A DNA stretch of 64,000 nucleotides from Ensifer sp. IC4062 (lineage in GTDB: Bacteria; Pseudomonadota; Alphaproteobacteria; Rhizobiales; Rhizobiaceae). Below the pieces are notes generated by a model. That model had not been told where the DNA came from. It did no database searches and saw nothing but the letters and a program-made list of their open reading frames with translations. Of the stretch, positions 1 to 8,787 are shown in pieces; within the stretch, counting starts at the first letter, position 1, and every line of letters starts with the position of its first letter. Location: positions 1 through 64,000 of the forward strand of contig NZ_JADYVD010000024.1 of the NCBI RefSeq assembly GCF_020193575.1. The letters are read 5' to 3'. The translations under genes and the position numbers were made by a program.

Positions 1-102
1 CTGTTGCGTGGCAATCTCCGGATCCTGCGCGACAACCTTCGCCGGCTCGATCCCTGCCTTGCCGGCAGGGAAACCAATAGGGAAAAAGGGGCGGCCGAAT
101 GA
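1..102 (+). CDS. 3' end of an unidentified upstream gene (partial)
   Basis: Frame 1 is open from the first base of the window to a TGA at 100-102. That TGA overlaps the ATG of the following MFS transporter in an ATGA junction. The visible 33 residues are basic and helical looking, with repeated Asn-Leu-Arg motifs, and match no family I can name. The tight stop/start overlap is typical of co-transcribed genes here, which is the main reason to treat this as a real gene end. The fragment is short, so chance openness is possible. Confidence 0.4.
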   Translation: MLRGNLRILRDNLRRLDPCLAGRETNREKGAAE

Positions 103-1337
103 CGCTCAGGATGAGCGAGCGACGCACGAGCATCATCGGCGCGTTCCTGGTGGCGCTCGGCCCGGTTTCGATGGCGCTTTATACGCCGGCGATGCCGGAA
201 CTCGTTCGCGCCTTCGCCACCAGCGAAGCGGCGATCAAGATGACGCTGTCCCTCTATTTCGGCGGCTTCGCCTTCGCCCAGCTCGTTTCGGGCACGCTCT
301 CCGATGTTATCGGCCGCCGCTCGTCGACGCTGATCTTCATGGCGATCTATCTTGCCGGCAGCCTGATGGCGGCCTTCGCTCCGTCGATCGGCGTCTTGCT
401 GGCCGGACGTTTGGTGCAGGGGGTCGGCGCCTCCGTCGGCATGACGGTGGCTCGCGCCATCGTGCGCGACCAATTCACCGGCACCCCCGCCGCCCGCATC
501 ATGAACATGATCGGCATGATGCTCGCGCTCGGTCCTGCGGTTTCGCCGACGCTCGGCGGCATCGCGCTCGGCCTCTTCGGCTGGCAGTCGATCTTTTTTC
601 TGATGGTGGGCTTCGCCCTGATGGCGTGCTTCACCGTGCAGTTCTTCATGCTGGAAACGGTGACGCCAGACCGCAGTAAGGGCCGCCTCAGGCCCATCCT
701 CTCGGCCTATGGCGAATTATTGGCGGATAGCCGTTTTGTATCCTCGACATTGGTGATCGCCGGTGCGGTCGGCGCTCTCTACGCATGGGCGACCATGCTG
801 CCTTTCGTGCTGATTGGGCAAGTGGGCCTGACGCCGACCGAATTCGGTGTCGGCATGCTCATGCAATCCGGCCTCTTCTTCTCCGGCACCGTCACGGTGC
901 GGCTCCTGATGCGGCGCTTCACGCCGCAGGCGCTCGTGCCCGCTGGCCTCGCCTTCATTGGTATCGCCAGCCTCGTCCTCTCCTTCACCATGCATGCGTT
1001 CGAACCGACCTTCCTCTCGGTGATGGCGCCGGTCGGCATCTACGCCTTCGGCATAGCTTTTGTGATGCCCTACATGATGACAGCCTGCATGGTGCCCTTC
1101 CCGCATATCGCGGGCACGGCATCGGCCATGATGGGCTTCATCCAGATGAGCTCGGGGCTCATCGGCGGAGCGCTCGCCGCTCTCGTCGGCGCTCCGGCGC
1201 TGGCGCTCGGCACGATCATTCCCGGTTTCGGACTCATCTCGATAGCGAGCTATTTCTGGTATCGAAGGACGGTGCGATTGAGGCCCCTCATCGCGCCGAC
1301 GGCCGCTGAGACGCCGTTTCGCAAAGCGGCGGAATAG
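99..1337 (+). CDS. MFS drug-resistance exporter, Bcr/CflA family
   Basis: This is a 412-residue inner-membrane proton antiporter of the major facilitator superfamily. Hydrophobic segments run through the whole length and fit about twelve membrane helices. The short loop between helices 2 and 3 carries the family motif SDVIGRRS (about residues 68-75). Length and N-terminal pattern fit the Bcr/CflA drug efflux group; the substrate cannot be read from sequence. The first ATG overlaps the previous stop (ATGA), and a second in-frame ATG four codons later is also possible. The gene runs towards argG, which lies on the opposite strand. Confidence 0.88.
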   Translation: MTLRMSERRTSIIGAFLVALGPVSMALYTPAMPELVRAFATSEAAIKMTLSLYFGGFAFAQLVSGTLSDVIGRRSSTLIFMAIYLAGSLMAAFAPSIGVLLAGRLVQGVGASVGMTVARAIVRDQFTGTPAARIMNMIGMMLALGPAVSPTLGGIALGLFGWQSIFFLMVGFALMACFTVQFFMLETVTPDRSKGRLRPILSAYGELLADSRFVSSTLVIAGAVGALYAWATMLPFVLIGQVGLTPTEFGVGMLMQSGLFFSGTVTVRLLMRRFTPQALVPAGLAFIGIASLVLSFTMHAFEPTFLSVMAPVGIYAFGIAFVMPYMMTACMVPFPHIAGTASAMMGFIQMSSGLIGGALAALVGAPALALGTIIPGFGLISIASYFWYRRTVRLRPLIAPTAAETPFRKAAE

Positions 1338-1369
1338 CGCAGGATCAAACGCGCAGCGCTGTGGCCACG

Positions 1370-1401
1370 AAAAACCCGCGGCAGATCGCTCCGCCGCGGG
1401 T
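1370..1401 (-). terminator. Intrinsic terminator of argG
   Basis: A 9-bp GC-rich stem (ACCCGCGGC paired with GCCGCGGGT) is followed on the minus strand by a T run. It lies about 20 bases past the argG stop, between the converging MFS gene and argG. Confidence 0.8.
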
Positions 1402-1421
1402 GTCGTCTGAGCTGCCGGTTC

Positions 1422-2639
1422 TTAGCGGTTGCGCGCGGCCAGCGTGCGTAGGCGCAGCGCATTGAGCTTGATGAAGCCGGCGGCGTCCTTCTGGTCGTAG
1501 GCGCCCTGGTCATCCTCGAAGGTGACGAGCTTGTCGGAATAGAGCGACTTCGCGCTCTCGCGCCCGGTGACCATGACGTTGCCCTTATAGAGCTTCAGCG
1601 TCACTTCGCCTTCGACGTGCTCCTGGCTCTTGTCGATCGCCGCCTGCAGCATCTCGCGCTCCGGCGAGAACCAGAAGCCGTAATAGATGAGCTCGGCATA
1701 GCGTGGCATCAGCTCGTCCTTCAAATGCGCCGCGCCGCGATCAAGCGTGATGCTCTCGATTGCGCGATGCGCCGCAAGCAGGATGGTGCCGCCGGGGGTC
1801 TCGTAGACGCCGCGCGACTTCATGCCGACGAAGCGGTTTTCGACGAGGTCGATGCGGCCGATGCCGTTGTCGCGGCCATATTCATTGAGCTTGGCGAGCA
1901 GCGTCGCCGGCGACATGCGCACGCCGTTGATCGAAACCGCGTCACCGCGCTCGAAGCCGATCTTGATGACGGTAGCCTTGTCCGGTGCGGCTTCCGGCGA
2001 GATCGTGCGCATGTGCACGTATTCCGGCGCTTCCTGTGCCGGGTCTTCCAGCACCTTGCCCTCGGAGGAGGAGTGCAGGAGGTTGGCGTCGACGGAGAAG
2101 GGCGCTTCGCCCTTCTTGTCCTTGGCGACCGGGATCTGGTGCTTTTCGGCGAATTCGAGCAGTTCGGTGCGGCTCTTGAACGACCAGTCGCGCCAGGGCG
2201 CGATGATCTTGATGTCCGGGTTCAAGGCATAGGCCGAAAGCTCGAAACGGACCTGGTCGTTGCCCTTGCCGGTCGCGCCATGGGCGATCGCGTCGGCGCC
2301 GGTCTTTTTGGCGATGTCGATCAGGTGCTTGGAGATCAGGGGGCGAGCGATCGAGGTGCCGAGCAGGTAGACGCCTTCATAGACGGCATTGGCGCGGAAC
2401 ATCGGGAAGACGAAATCACGCACGAACTCCTCGCGCACGTCCTCGATGTAGATTTCCTTGATGCCGAGCATTTCGGCCTTCTTGCGCGCCGGCTCCAGTT
2501 CCTCGCCCTGGCCGAGATCGGCGGTGAAGGTCACCACTTCGGCGCCGAGTTCCGTCTGCAGCCACTTGAGGATGATCGAGGTGTCGAGACCGCCGGAATA
2601 GGCGAGAACGACCTTCTTCACGTCTTTATGCGATGCCAT
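1422..2639 (-). CDS. argG: Argininosuccinate synthase
   Basis: This enzyme joins citrulline and aspartate using ATP to give argininosuccinate, the penultimate step of arginine synthesis, in the cytoplasm. The 405-residue length is normal for the family. The ATP pyrophosphatase P-loop AYSGGLDTS lies at residues 13-21, and the conserved body follows without breaks. The ATG start gives the usual short basic N-terminus ([10 protein letters not shown]). It is a single-gene unit, closed by a strong terminator and divergent from a LysE-type exporter across about 230 bases that should hold both promoters. Confidence 0.97.
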   Translation of the reverse strand: MASHKDVKKVVLAYSGGLDTSIILKWLQTELGAEVVTFTADLGQGEELEPARKKAEMLGIKEIYIEDVREEFVRDFVFPMFRANAVYEGVYLLGTSIARPLISKHLIDIAKKTGADAIAHGATGKGNDQVRFELSAYALNPDIKIIAPWRDWSFKSRTELLEFAEKHQIPVAKDKKGEAPFSVDANLLHSSSEGKVLEDPAQEAPEYVHMRTISPEAAPDKATVIKIGFERGDAVSINGVRMSPATLLAKLNEYGRDNGIGRIDLVENRFVGMKSRGVYETPGGTILLAAHRAIESITLDRGAAHLKDELMPRYAELIYYGFWFSPEREMLQAAIDKSQEHVEGEVTLKLYKGNVMVTGRESAKSLYSDKLVTFEDDQGAYDQKDAAGFIKLNALRLRTLAARNR

Positions 2640-2866
2640 GGTTTCTGTCCGTCTGCTTGCTCTGGGGAGGGCGGTAATGCCGCGTGCAAAATCTGCGGCA
2701 CTTTAGCCAGAACTTGAAGGGATACAAGCATTACAGCGGCGCCCGGCGAAAATTGCCGCGCCAGGAGACGCCGCAACAGCCGGTAACGCGAGTGGATACG
2801 CGAATCCGCTGGAAAAAAAGCGTGTCCGGCGGTATCACCGGCAATCATCTCGTTGAGGAATTCGCC

Positions 2867-3508
2867 ATGGACTTCGTGCCCAGCCTGCCGACGCTGCTCG
2901 CCTTTGCTGCCGCCAGCCTGCTTCTGGCGGCAACGCCCGGACCGGACATGACGCTTTCGATCAGCCGATCCCTGGCTCAAGGGAGGAAGGCCGCGCTCTT
3001 CGTCGTTCTCGGCACCGGCCTCGGTATCGTCGTTCACACGATGCTCGTCGCCTTCGGCATTTCGGCGCTCATCACCGCGTCACCAACCGCCTTCCTGGTG
3101 CTGAAGACGGGTGGTGCTGCCTATCTTTTCTGGCTCGCCGTCCAGGCAATCCGCCACGGCTCGACGCTCTCAGTGAGGAAGATCGAGGGGGCGAAGGGGA
3201 CGGCCTTTTCGAATGTTGCGACCGGCTTCTGGGTGAACATCCTCAACCCGAAGGTCGTGATCTTCTTCATGACCTTCCTGCCGCAGTTCGTCAGCGCAAA
3301 CGATCCATCGGTGACGGGTAAGCTCCTGTTTCTCGGCTTCTTCTTTATCGTCATCGGCATGCCGGTGAACGCGATGGTGGTGCTTGCCGCCGATTGGCTT
3401 GCCGCCTGGCTGCAGAAGAACAAGCGCTTCATGCGCGCCCTCGACTTCAGCTTCGCCGGCGTCTTCTCGGTCTTTGCGGTCAAGATCTTCCTGACGCAGG
3501 CGCGCTGA
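2867..3508 (+). CDS. LysE-family amino-acid/metabolite exporter
   Basis: This is a 213-residue inner-membrane protein of the LysE/RhtB exporter family. The signature LAATPGPDM lies near residues 22-30, followed by about five or six hydrophobic helices, including a segment with WVNILNPKV that is typical of RhtB-type proteins. I chose the ATG at 2867 because GAGGA precedes it and the protein then starts directly with the first membrane helix. A longer frame upstream adds only unlike, basic residues. The likely role is export of an amino acid or homoserine-lactone-like compound; the substrate is unknown. Confidence 0.9.
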   Translation: MDFVPSLPTLLAFAAASLLLAATPGPDMTLSISRSLAQGRKAALFVVLGTGLGIVVHTMLVAFGISALITASPTAFLVLKTGGAAYLFWLAVQAIRHGSTLSVRKIEGAKGTAFSNVATGFWVNILNPKVVIFFMTFLPQFVSANDPSVTGKLLFLGFFFIVIGMPVNAMVVLAADWLAAWLQKNKRFMRALDFSFAGVFSVFAVKIFLTQAR

Positions 3509-3526
3509 GCTTTAGGTCTGACGCTT

Positions 3527-3562
3527 TTGGCCCTCATCTGCCTGCAGGCAGATGAGGGCCAA
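3527..3562. repeat. Perfect 36-bp palindrome; likely bidirectional terminator
   Basis: The sequence is a perfect inverted repeat centred on TGCA, with 16-base arms built around CCCTCATCTGCC. It sits between the converging lysE-like gene and the ABC operon. The CCCTCATCTGCCTGC core resembles the outer arm of the GC-rich repeat seen elsewhere in this window (for example 54352-54497). There is only a short T tract, so the terminator role is plausible but not certain. Confidence 0.7.
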
Positions 3563-3588
3563 TGGCGGCGGAAAGGGTCGATGTGTCG

Positions 3589-4383
3589 TCAGCCGATCAG
3601 CAGCGCGTCGTCGTCGAGCGTCTGGCCGCGGATGCGGCGGAACATGGCGATGAGATCCTCGACCTGCAGCGTCTTGCGACTGTCCCCGGCAACATCCAGC
3701 ACGATCTCGCCGCCGTGAAGCATGATTGTCCGGTGGCCGTAGTCGAGCGCCTGCCGCATCGAATGGGTGACCATCATCGTCGTCAGCTTGCGCTCGGTGA
3801 CGATCTTTTGGGTGAGATTCATCACGAATTCCGCCATGCCCGGATCGAGCGCGGCGGTGTGCTCATCGAGGAGCAAAACTTCCGATCCAGCAAGTGTCGC
3901 CATCACCAGCGACACGGCCTGCCTCTGACCACCTGACAGAAGGTCCATGCGGTCGCCCAGGCGGCTCTCGAGGCCGAGATTAAGCTCGGCGATCCGCTCG
4001 CGGAAATGTTCGCGACGTTTGGCGCCAAGCGCCGGCGTCAGGCCGCGGCTTTCACCACGCCTGGCGGCAAGCGCCAGGTTCTCCTCGATCGAAAGCGTGC
4101 CGCAACTGCCGGTGAGCGGATCCTGGAACACGCGCGCAACGAGGCCGGCACGCGCCGCCGTTCCCTTGCGGGTGACGTCCGTGTGCCCGATCGTCACCTC
4201 GCCCTCGCTCGGCAGGACGTCTCCGGCGAGCACGCCGAGCAGCGTCGATTTGCCGGCTCCGTTCGAGCCGATCACGGTGACGAACGAACCCTGCTCGATC
4301 GTCAGGCTTACGCCGTTCAGCGCCTGCTTCTGCAAGGGTGTACCCTTGCCGAAAAGGACCTTGATGTTCTTGACGCTGATCAT
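3589..4383 (-). CDS. ABC transporter ATP-binding protein
   Basis: This 264-residue cytoplasmic ATPase powers the adjacent importer. Walker A is GSNGAGKST at residues 39-47, the signature LSGGQRQ is at 149-155, and Walker B LLLDEH is at 170-175. Its ATG overlaps the permease stop (ATGA), so the two are translationally coupled. The order binding protein, permease, ATPase matches importers whose binding protein belongs to the PF04392 (ABC_sub_bind) group. Some relatives carry aromatic amino acids, but nothing here fixes the substrate. Confidence 0.92.
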   Translation of the reverse strand: MISVKNIKVLFGKGTPLQKQALNGVSLTIEQGSFVTVIGSNGAGKSTLLGVLAGDVLPSEGEVTIGHTDVTRKGTAARAGLVARVFQDPLTGSCGTLSIEENLALAARRGESRGLTPALGAKRREHFRERIAELNLGLESRLGDRMDLLSGGQRQAVSLVMATLAGSEVLLLDEHTAALDPGMAEFVMNLTQKIVTERKLTTMMVTHSMRQALDYGHRTIMLHGGEIVLDVAGDSRKTLQVEDLIAMFRRIRGQTLDDDALLIG

Positions 4384-5258
4384 GCGGCACCTCCGCGACG
4401 CAGGCGAGGAAGGATGAGCGCCACGGTGACGAGAGCCGCGGTCACGAAGTTGAGGTCGGAGGCCTGCAGACCGAGCATGTCCGTCGAAAGCGCGAGCTGA
4501 ATGGCGATGCGGTAGAGGATCGAGCCAAGCACGCAGCCGGCGAGCGCGATCAGGATGCCGCGGGCGCCGAACAGCGTTTCGCCGATGATGACGGCCGCAA
4601 GCCCGACGACGATCGTGCCGACGCCCGAAGTCACGTCGGCAAAGCCGTTGGTCTGGGCGAAGAGCGCGCCGCCGAAGGCAACAAGCGCGTTGGAGATCGC
4701 CATGCCGAGATAGATCTGACGGCTGGTATCGACCCCCTGGGCACGGGCCATGCGGGCATTGGCGCCGGTCGCCCGCATGGCGAGGCCAGCATCGCTCTCA
4801 AGAAAGCGCCAAACAATGAGGACGGCCACCAGCACAAGAATGCCGACGAAGAGCGGGCGAACGTAGAAGTCCCTGAGGCCCAGCCCGTAGAATGGCGAAA
4901 GCATTGTGTCGGCATTGATCAGCGCGACGTTCGGCTTGCCCATGACGCGCAGGTTCACCGAGAAGAGCGCGATCATCGTCAGGATTGAGGCGAGCAGGTT
5001 GAGGATGCGGAAGCGCACGTTGAGGAGCGCCGTGACGATGCCGGCCGCCGCACCGGCGACCATCGCGACAGCTGCGGCCAGCCACGGATTGACGCCCGCG
5101 ATGATCAGGACCGCGGTGACCGCAGCACCAAGCGGAAACGATCCGTCGACCGTCAGGTCAGGAAAGTCGAGCACGCGGAAGGCAAGGAAGACGCCGACGG
5201 CGACAAAGGCATAGACGAGCCCCAGTTCCACGGCTCCCCAAAAAGCGATTTGACTCAA
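4380..5258 (-). CDS. ABC transporter permease, branched-chain amino-acid type
   Basis: This is a membrane component of about 292 residues with roughly eight hydrophobic helices, resembling the BPD_transp_2 (LIV-type) permeases. There is no ATG near the N-terminus. I prefer a TTG at 5258, which has AGAAGG seven bases upstream and gives the sensible start SQIAFWGAVELG. A farther TTG at 5291 abuts a repeat element. The gene overlaps the ATPase gene by four bases and is separated from the binding-protein gene by a hairpin and a RIME1-like repeat. Confidence 0.9.
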   Translation of the reverse strand: MSQIAFWGAVELGLVYAFVAVGVFLAFRVLDFPDLTVDGSFPLGAAVTAVLIIAGVNPWLAAAVAMVAGAAAGIVTALLNVRFRILNLLASILTMIALFSVNLRVMGKPNVALINADTMLSPFYGLGLRDFYVRPLFVGILVLVAVLIVWRFLESDAGLAMRATGANARMARAQGVDTSRQIYLGMAISNALVAFGGALFAQTNGFADVTSGVGTIVVGLAAVIIGETLFGARGILIALAGCVLGSILYRIAIQLALSTDMLGLQASDLNFVTAALVTVALILPRLRRGGAA

Positions 5259-5293
5259 CGCTCGGCCCTTCTTCAATCGTGTTTCGCGCAAAG

Positions 5294-5400
5294 CTACTGC
5301 ATGTTTCCTTGGATCGTAGCCGACTTAAGGATAAAGACATGCAGCACTTCAAAGTGCTACAGCGTCCTTTGCGCGTCTGATAAGACGCGCTGCGCTGTAG
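5294..5400 (+). repeat. RIME1-like intergenic element, copy 1
   Basis: The element has two consecutive palindromes. The first is CTGCATG...CATGCAG enclosing CCTTGGATCG and CGACTTAAGG. The second is CTACAGCG...GCGCGTCT with AGACGCGCTGCGCTGTAG. They are joined by CACTTCAAAGTG. The architecture and length of about 107 bases match what I recall of the Rhizobium-specific intergenic mosaic element RIME1. It lies inside an ABC operon, between the binding-protein and permease genes. Confidence 0.85.
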
Positions 5401-5429
5401 GTGCGCGCAACGTGTTTGTTGATAGCGAA

Positions 5430-5454
5430 CCGCCCCCGTATGGAACGGGGGCGG
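5430..5454 (-). promoter_or_regulatory. Stem-loop between binding-protein and permease genes
   Basis: A perfect 10-bp GC-rich stem (CCGCCCCCGT paired with ACGGGGGCGG, 5-base loop) lies just past the binding-protein stop. No T run follows on the transcribed strand, so it looks less like a terminator than an mRNA-stabilising hairpin. Such hairpins are known to raise binding-protein levels over those of membrane partners in importer operons. The function here is inferred. Confidence 0.6.
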
Positions 5455-5490
5455 CAAAAAGGCAATAAACTTGCGTCCTCAGCGCAGTCG

Positions 5491-6444
5491 CTACTCGACG
5501 ACGCGGGTCGCGCGCTTGACCACGCTTTCCGGCAGGGTCACGCCCATTTTGGCGGCAGCAGCCTTGTTGATGACGAGGTCGGTGCCGGCGGCGACCTTGA
5601 CCGCGATGTCGCCCGGGTTTTCACCCTTCAGAATACGAACGACGACGTCCCCGGTCTGTTTGCCGACGTCGTAGTAGTTGAAGCCGAGGGCCGCGACCGA
5701 GCCGCGGGAAACGGAATCGGTATCGGCAGTGAAGAGCGGCAGCTTGCTTTCCTCGGCCACGGCGACAGCGCCCTCTAGCGCGGAGATGATCGTGTTGTCT
5801 GTCGGAACGTAGATCGCGTCAGCGCGCCCAACGAGGGCGCGGGCCGCACCCTGGACTTCAGCCGATTTCGTTGCGGCGGACTCGACCACGTTCAGGCCTG
5901 CCCTTTCGGCTTCGGCCTTGAGGGCAGCAAGCAACGAGACGGAGTTCGCCTCACCGGAATTGTAGAGATAGCCGATCGACTTGACGTTCGGCAGGATCTC
6001 CTTGATCAGCGCCACGTGCTCGGCAACCGGCGACATGTCGGAAAGGCCGGTTACGTTGCCGCCGGGCTTCTCCATGTCTCTGACGAGCTGGGCGCCGAGC
6101 GGATCGGAGACGGCGGTGAAGACCACCGGGATGTCGCGCGTCGAGGAAACCACCGCCTGGGCCGAGGGGGTGGAGATCGGTACGATGACGCTCGGCGCTT
6201 CGCCGGCGAACTGGCGGGCGATCTGGGCCGCGGTCGCCGGGTTGCCCTGCGCCGACTCGTAGATGAACTTGAGGTTTTCGCCTTCCTTGTACCCGGCGGC
6301 AGCGAGCGCGTCCTTGACGCCGTCGCGGGCTGCATCGAGCGCCGGGTGTTCCACGATTGCCGTCACGGCAACGGTAACCTCGTCGGCGCGCGCCGGGAGG
6401 GAGAGTGCCACGGTGGCGGCAAGGGCTATCAGAAGTGAGCGCAT
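5491..6444 (-). CDS. ABC transporter substrate-binding protein (PF04392-like)
   Basis: This is a 317-residue periplasmic binding protein. The first 21 or so residues form a signal peptide (MRSLLIALAATVALSLPARA), followed by a two-lobed binding-protein fold with the sequence style of the ABC_sub_bind family (TAIVEHPALDAARDGVKDAL near the start). I chose the ATG at 6444 because GGAGGA lies just upstream; the frame extends further but with unlike residues. It is the first gene of the three-gene importer operon. The substrate is unknown. Confidence 0.9.
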   Translation of the reverse strand: MRSLLIALAATVALSLPARADEVTVAVTAIVEHPALDAARDGVKDALAAAGYKEGENLKFIYESAQGNPATAAQIARQFAGEAPSVIVPISTPSAQAVVSSTRDIPVVFTAVSDPLGAQLVRDMEKPGGNVTGLSDMSPVAEHVALIKEILPNVKSIGYLYNSGEANSVSLLAALKAEAERAGLNVVESAATKSAEVQGAARALVGRADAIYVPTDNTIISALEGAVAVAEESKLPLFTADTDSVSRGSVAALGFNYYDVGKQTGDVVVRILKGENPGDIAVKVAAGTDLVINKAAAAKMGVTLPESVVKRATRVVE

Positions 6445-6609
6445 AGATGTCCTCCGTTTGGCGACCGGGATGCCCGCGGCTGAACCGCTTCGCAGATTTC
6501 TCATCCCGCTCCAGATGAATTCGCCGCCTTATTAGGAAAGCGAAGCAATGAAATCAATCGATGGAAAGAGCTTCATCCATCAAACTTCTTCATCGATCGA
6601 AGGCGCCGC

Positions 6610-6666
6610 GGCATCGTCCCTTCTCCCCAGCCGCAGAGAGAAGGTGCCGACAGGCGCATGAGGGGC
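6610..6666. repeat. GC-rich palindromic repeat, short copy
   Basis: The stretch CCCTTCTCCCC...GAGAGAAGGTG...GCATGAGGGG has the arms and spacing of the second repeat family of the window (see 25004-25119 and 60902-61013). It lies between rlmN and the ABC operon. Confidence 0.65.
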
Positions 6667-6678
6667 TAATGAGCCGCC

Positions 6679-7914
6679 TCAGTCCTCGCCGTGATTGGCG
6701 ATCATCATCGCCTCGAAGGCAAGGCGGTCGACCTTGCGCATGCGCTCCGATTCCGACTTGAGCTGGCCGCAGGCGGCGAGAATGTCGCGGCCGCGCGGCG
6801 TGCGGATCGGCGAGGCGTAGCCAGCCTGGTTGATGAAATCGGCGAAAGCCTCGATCTGCTCCCAGTCCGAGCACTGATAGTTGGTGCCCGGCCAGGGATT
6901 GAAGGGGATGAGGTTGATCTTTGCCGGAATGCCCTTCAACAGCTTCACCAGTTCCTTGGCGTCCTCGAGGCTGTCGTTGACATCCTTCAGCATCACATAT
7001 TCGAAGGTGATGCGTCGCGCGTTCGACAGGCCCGGATAGGCGCGGCACGCCTCCATCAGCTCCTTCAGCGGATATTTCTTGTTGATCGGCACCAGCATGT
7101 CGCGCAGGTCGTCGCGCACGGCATGCAGCGAGATTGCCAGCATGACGCCGATCTCCTCGCCGGTACGGTAGATCTCCGGCACGATGCCGGAAGTCGAGAG
7201 CGTGATGCGGCGCTTCGAGAGCGAAAGACCGTCGCCGTCGGACGCGATCAGGAGCGCGGTCTTGACGTTCTCGAAATTGTAGAGCGGCTCGCCCATGCCC
7301 ATCATCACGATATTGGTGATCTTGCGGCCTTCGGCAGGCACGATGGCGCCTTGTGGCGTATCGCGTTCGGGGAAGTCGCCGAGCCGGTCGCGGGCGAGAA
7401 GCAACTGGGCGAGGATTTCCTCCGCCGTCAGGTTGCGCACCAGCTTTTGGGTGCCGGTGTGACAGAAGGAACAGGTCAGTGTGCAGCCGACCTGGCTCGA
7501 GATGCAGAGCGTGCCGCGGCCTTCTTCCGGGATGTAGACGGTCTCGATCTCGACCGGCCGGCCGGCGCCGCGCGGCGGGAAGCGCAAGAGCCACTTGCGC
7601 GTGCCGTCGTTGGAAATCTGTTCCTCGACGATCTCGGGCCGGGCGACGGTGAAATGCTCCTTGAGCATTTCGCGCATGTCCTTGGAGACGTTGGACATCT
7701 GATCGAAATCGGAAACGCCGCGGACATAAAGCCAGTGCCAGAGCTGGCTCACCCGCATCTTGACTTGGCGCTCGGGAACGCCTCGCTCGACGAGCAGCTT
7801 GGCCATGTCTTCGCGCACAAGGCCAATCAGCGATGGCTTCTCGGTCTGGGGCATCAGGCGCACCTGTGGCGCCTTGACGATGTCCACCCTGTTCAAGATC
7901 TCAGTGGCTGCCAT
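6679..7914 (-). CDS. rlmN: Dual-specificity 23S rRNA/tRNA methyltransferase RlmN
   Basis: RlmN is a radical-SAM enzyme that methylates C2 of A2503 in 23S rRNA and A37 in certain tRNAs. At 411 residues it has the long N-terminus usual in alphaproteobacteria. The iron-sulfur motif CTLTCSFC (C144, C148, C151) and the family stretch MGMGEPLYN are present. The C-terminal part contains [13 protein letters not shown], also typical. It is a single gene with a GC-rich repeat past its stop and 369 bases before the next gene upstream. Confidence 0.96.
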   Translation of the reverse strand: MAATEILNRVDIVKAPQVRLMPQTEKPSLIGLVREDMAKLLVERGVPERQVKMRVSQLWHWLYVRGVSDFDQMSNVSKDMREMLKEHFTVARPEIVEEQISNDGTRKWLLRFPPRGAGRPVEIETVYIPEEGRGTLCISSQVGCTLTCSFCHTGTQKLVRNLTAEEILAQLLLARDRLGDFPERDTPQGAIVPAEGRKITNIVMMGMGEPLYNFENVKTALLIASDGDGLSLSKRRITLSTSGIVPEIYRTGEEIGVMLAISLHAVRDDLRDMLVPINKKYPLKELMEACRAYPGLSNARRITFEYVMLKDVNDSLEDAKELVKLLKGIPAKINLIPFNPWPGTNYQCSDWEQIEAFADFINQAGYASPIRTPRGRDILAACGQLKSESERMRKVDRLAFEAMMIANHGED

Positions 7915-8087
7915 GCTTGCGATGTCCTGTCATACAGCGAAGGCCTGTCCGGAGAAGGTTCCGGATCATGTTCCGATGCTCGAATTGAAAACTGGCGAGC
8001 CTTCGAGCGCGGCAATGGGGCGCGGGGCTCTGAATTTGCAGGCCCTTTAGCATTCTTTTCGCGGCGAGTCACCATGACCTTTTTTCT

Positions 8088-8192
8088 GCCCCTTATCTCG
8101 CTGCCGCGCCCCTTCTCTCCGCAGGCGGGGAGAAGGGCAAGCCGCGCCGCCTTGAGTCCCCCCGCGTGCGAGGAGAGGGCTGAGGTGAGGGG
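8088..8192. repeat. GC-rich palindromic repeat
   Basis: The outer arms CCCCTTATCTCGCTGCCG and GGTGAGGGGC enclose an inner hairpin CCCCTTCTCTCCGCAGG with CGGGGAGAAGGG. It is the same family as 25004-25119, 54352-54497 and 60902-61013. Confidence 0.75.
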
Positions 8193-8231
8193 CATCATCG
8201 TGATGCGAGGAGCCAGCGTCAGGCCGAACGC

Positions 8232-8256
8232 AAAAAGGCCAGCCCTGCGGCCGGCC
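8232..8256 (-). terminator. Intrinsic terminator of the IalB-like gene
   Basis: On the minus strand GGCCGGCC, a short loop and GGCTGGCC form a stem with one mismatch, followed by TTTTT. It lies about 28 bases past the stop of the IalB-like gene. Confidence 0.75.
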
Positions 8257-8283
8257 CTTGCGATAGACGAAGCCCTCTTGCGC

Positions 8284-8787
8284 TTACTGGCAGGCTTCGA
8301 TCTGCTTCAGGGCGGCGGAAATGCCGGAAAGAGAATAGGAGTACGAAGTCGCGGTTCCCTTGCGGGACTTCGCGCTGACCGACATGTCCTTGCCCGACTT
8401 CATCGCTGCCACCAGCGCCGGTTCTTCTGCAGCGTTTTCGACCCAGGCGGAATTGCCCTTCGTGAACATCACGAAAGTCTTGCCGTCGATGACTACATTG
8501 ACCTTGGAATTGTCCTGCAGCGGATAACCCATCATCGCCTGAGGTTCGTAGCTGATATTCTGCCCCGGGCGCTGCGACACAAGGAAGAAGATATCGCCAT
8601 GGTCGACACCGGCAGGGGTCTTCTCCTTCGGAACGGACAGGACGTAGCAGACCTTGCCCGCGCCGGCCTGGTAGGAATAGGCGCCCCAAGCATTGAACTG
8701 CTGGATACGTGTCGGAGATTGAGCGGAAGCAACGCTGGCCGCTGCCAGTACGAGTGCGATTGCAGTTGCGATCTTTCTTACAAACAT
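8284..8787 (-). CDS. Invasion-associated locus B (IalB) family secreted protein
   Basis: This is a 167-residue exported protein. A signal peptide (MFVRKIATAIALVLAAASVASAQ) precedes a globular domain with the IalB-family pattern, including a single Cys in the first part and another at the extreme C-terminus (IEACQ), which may pair as a disulfide. The ATG at 8787 follows AGGACC and gives the signal peptide directly. The family was named in Bartonella but is widespread in free-living Rhizobiales, so the name does not imply pathogenicity here. The molecular role is unknown. Confidence 0.85.
   Translation of the reverse strand: MFVRKIATAIALVLAAASVASAQSPTRIQQFNAWGAYSYQAGAGKVCYVLSVPKEKTPAGVDHGDIFFLVSQRPGQNISYEPQAMMGYPLQDNSKVNVVIDGKTFVMFTKGNSAWVENAAEEPALVAAMKSGKDMSVSAKSRKGTATSYSYSLSGISAALKQIEACQ

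Larger units (their letters stand above)
7915..8283. other. Gene-free stretch between rlmN and ialB-like gene
   Basis: These 369 bases hold the rlmN promoter region, a GC-rich palindromic repeat (8088-8192) and the terminator of the IalB-like gene (8232-8256). I see no credible open frame with a ribosome binding site. Confidence 0.6.

Noticed and set aside
3527-3562. The perfect 36-bp palindrome as an operator or a mobile-element end
   Set aside because: Its place between converging genes and its likeness to the GC-rich repeat arm favour a terminator or repeat remnant. No transposase or target duplication is seen.
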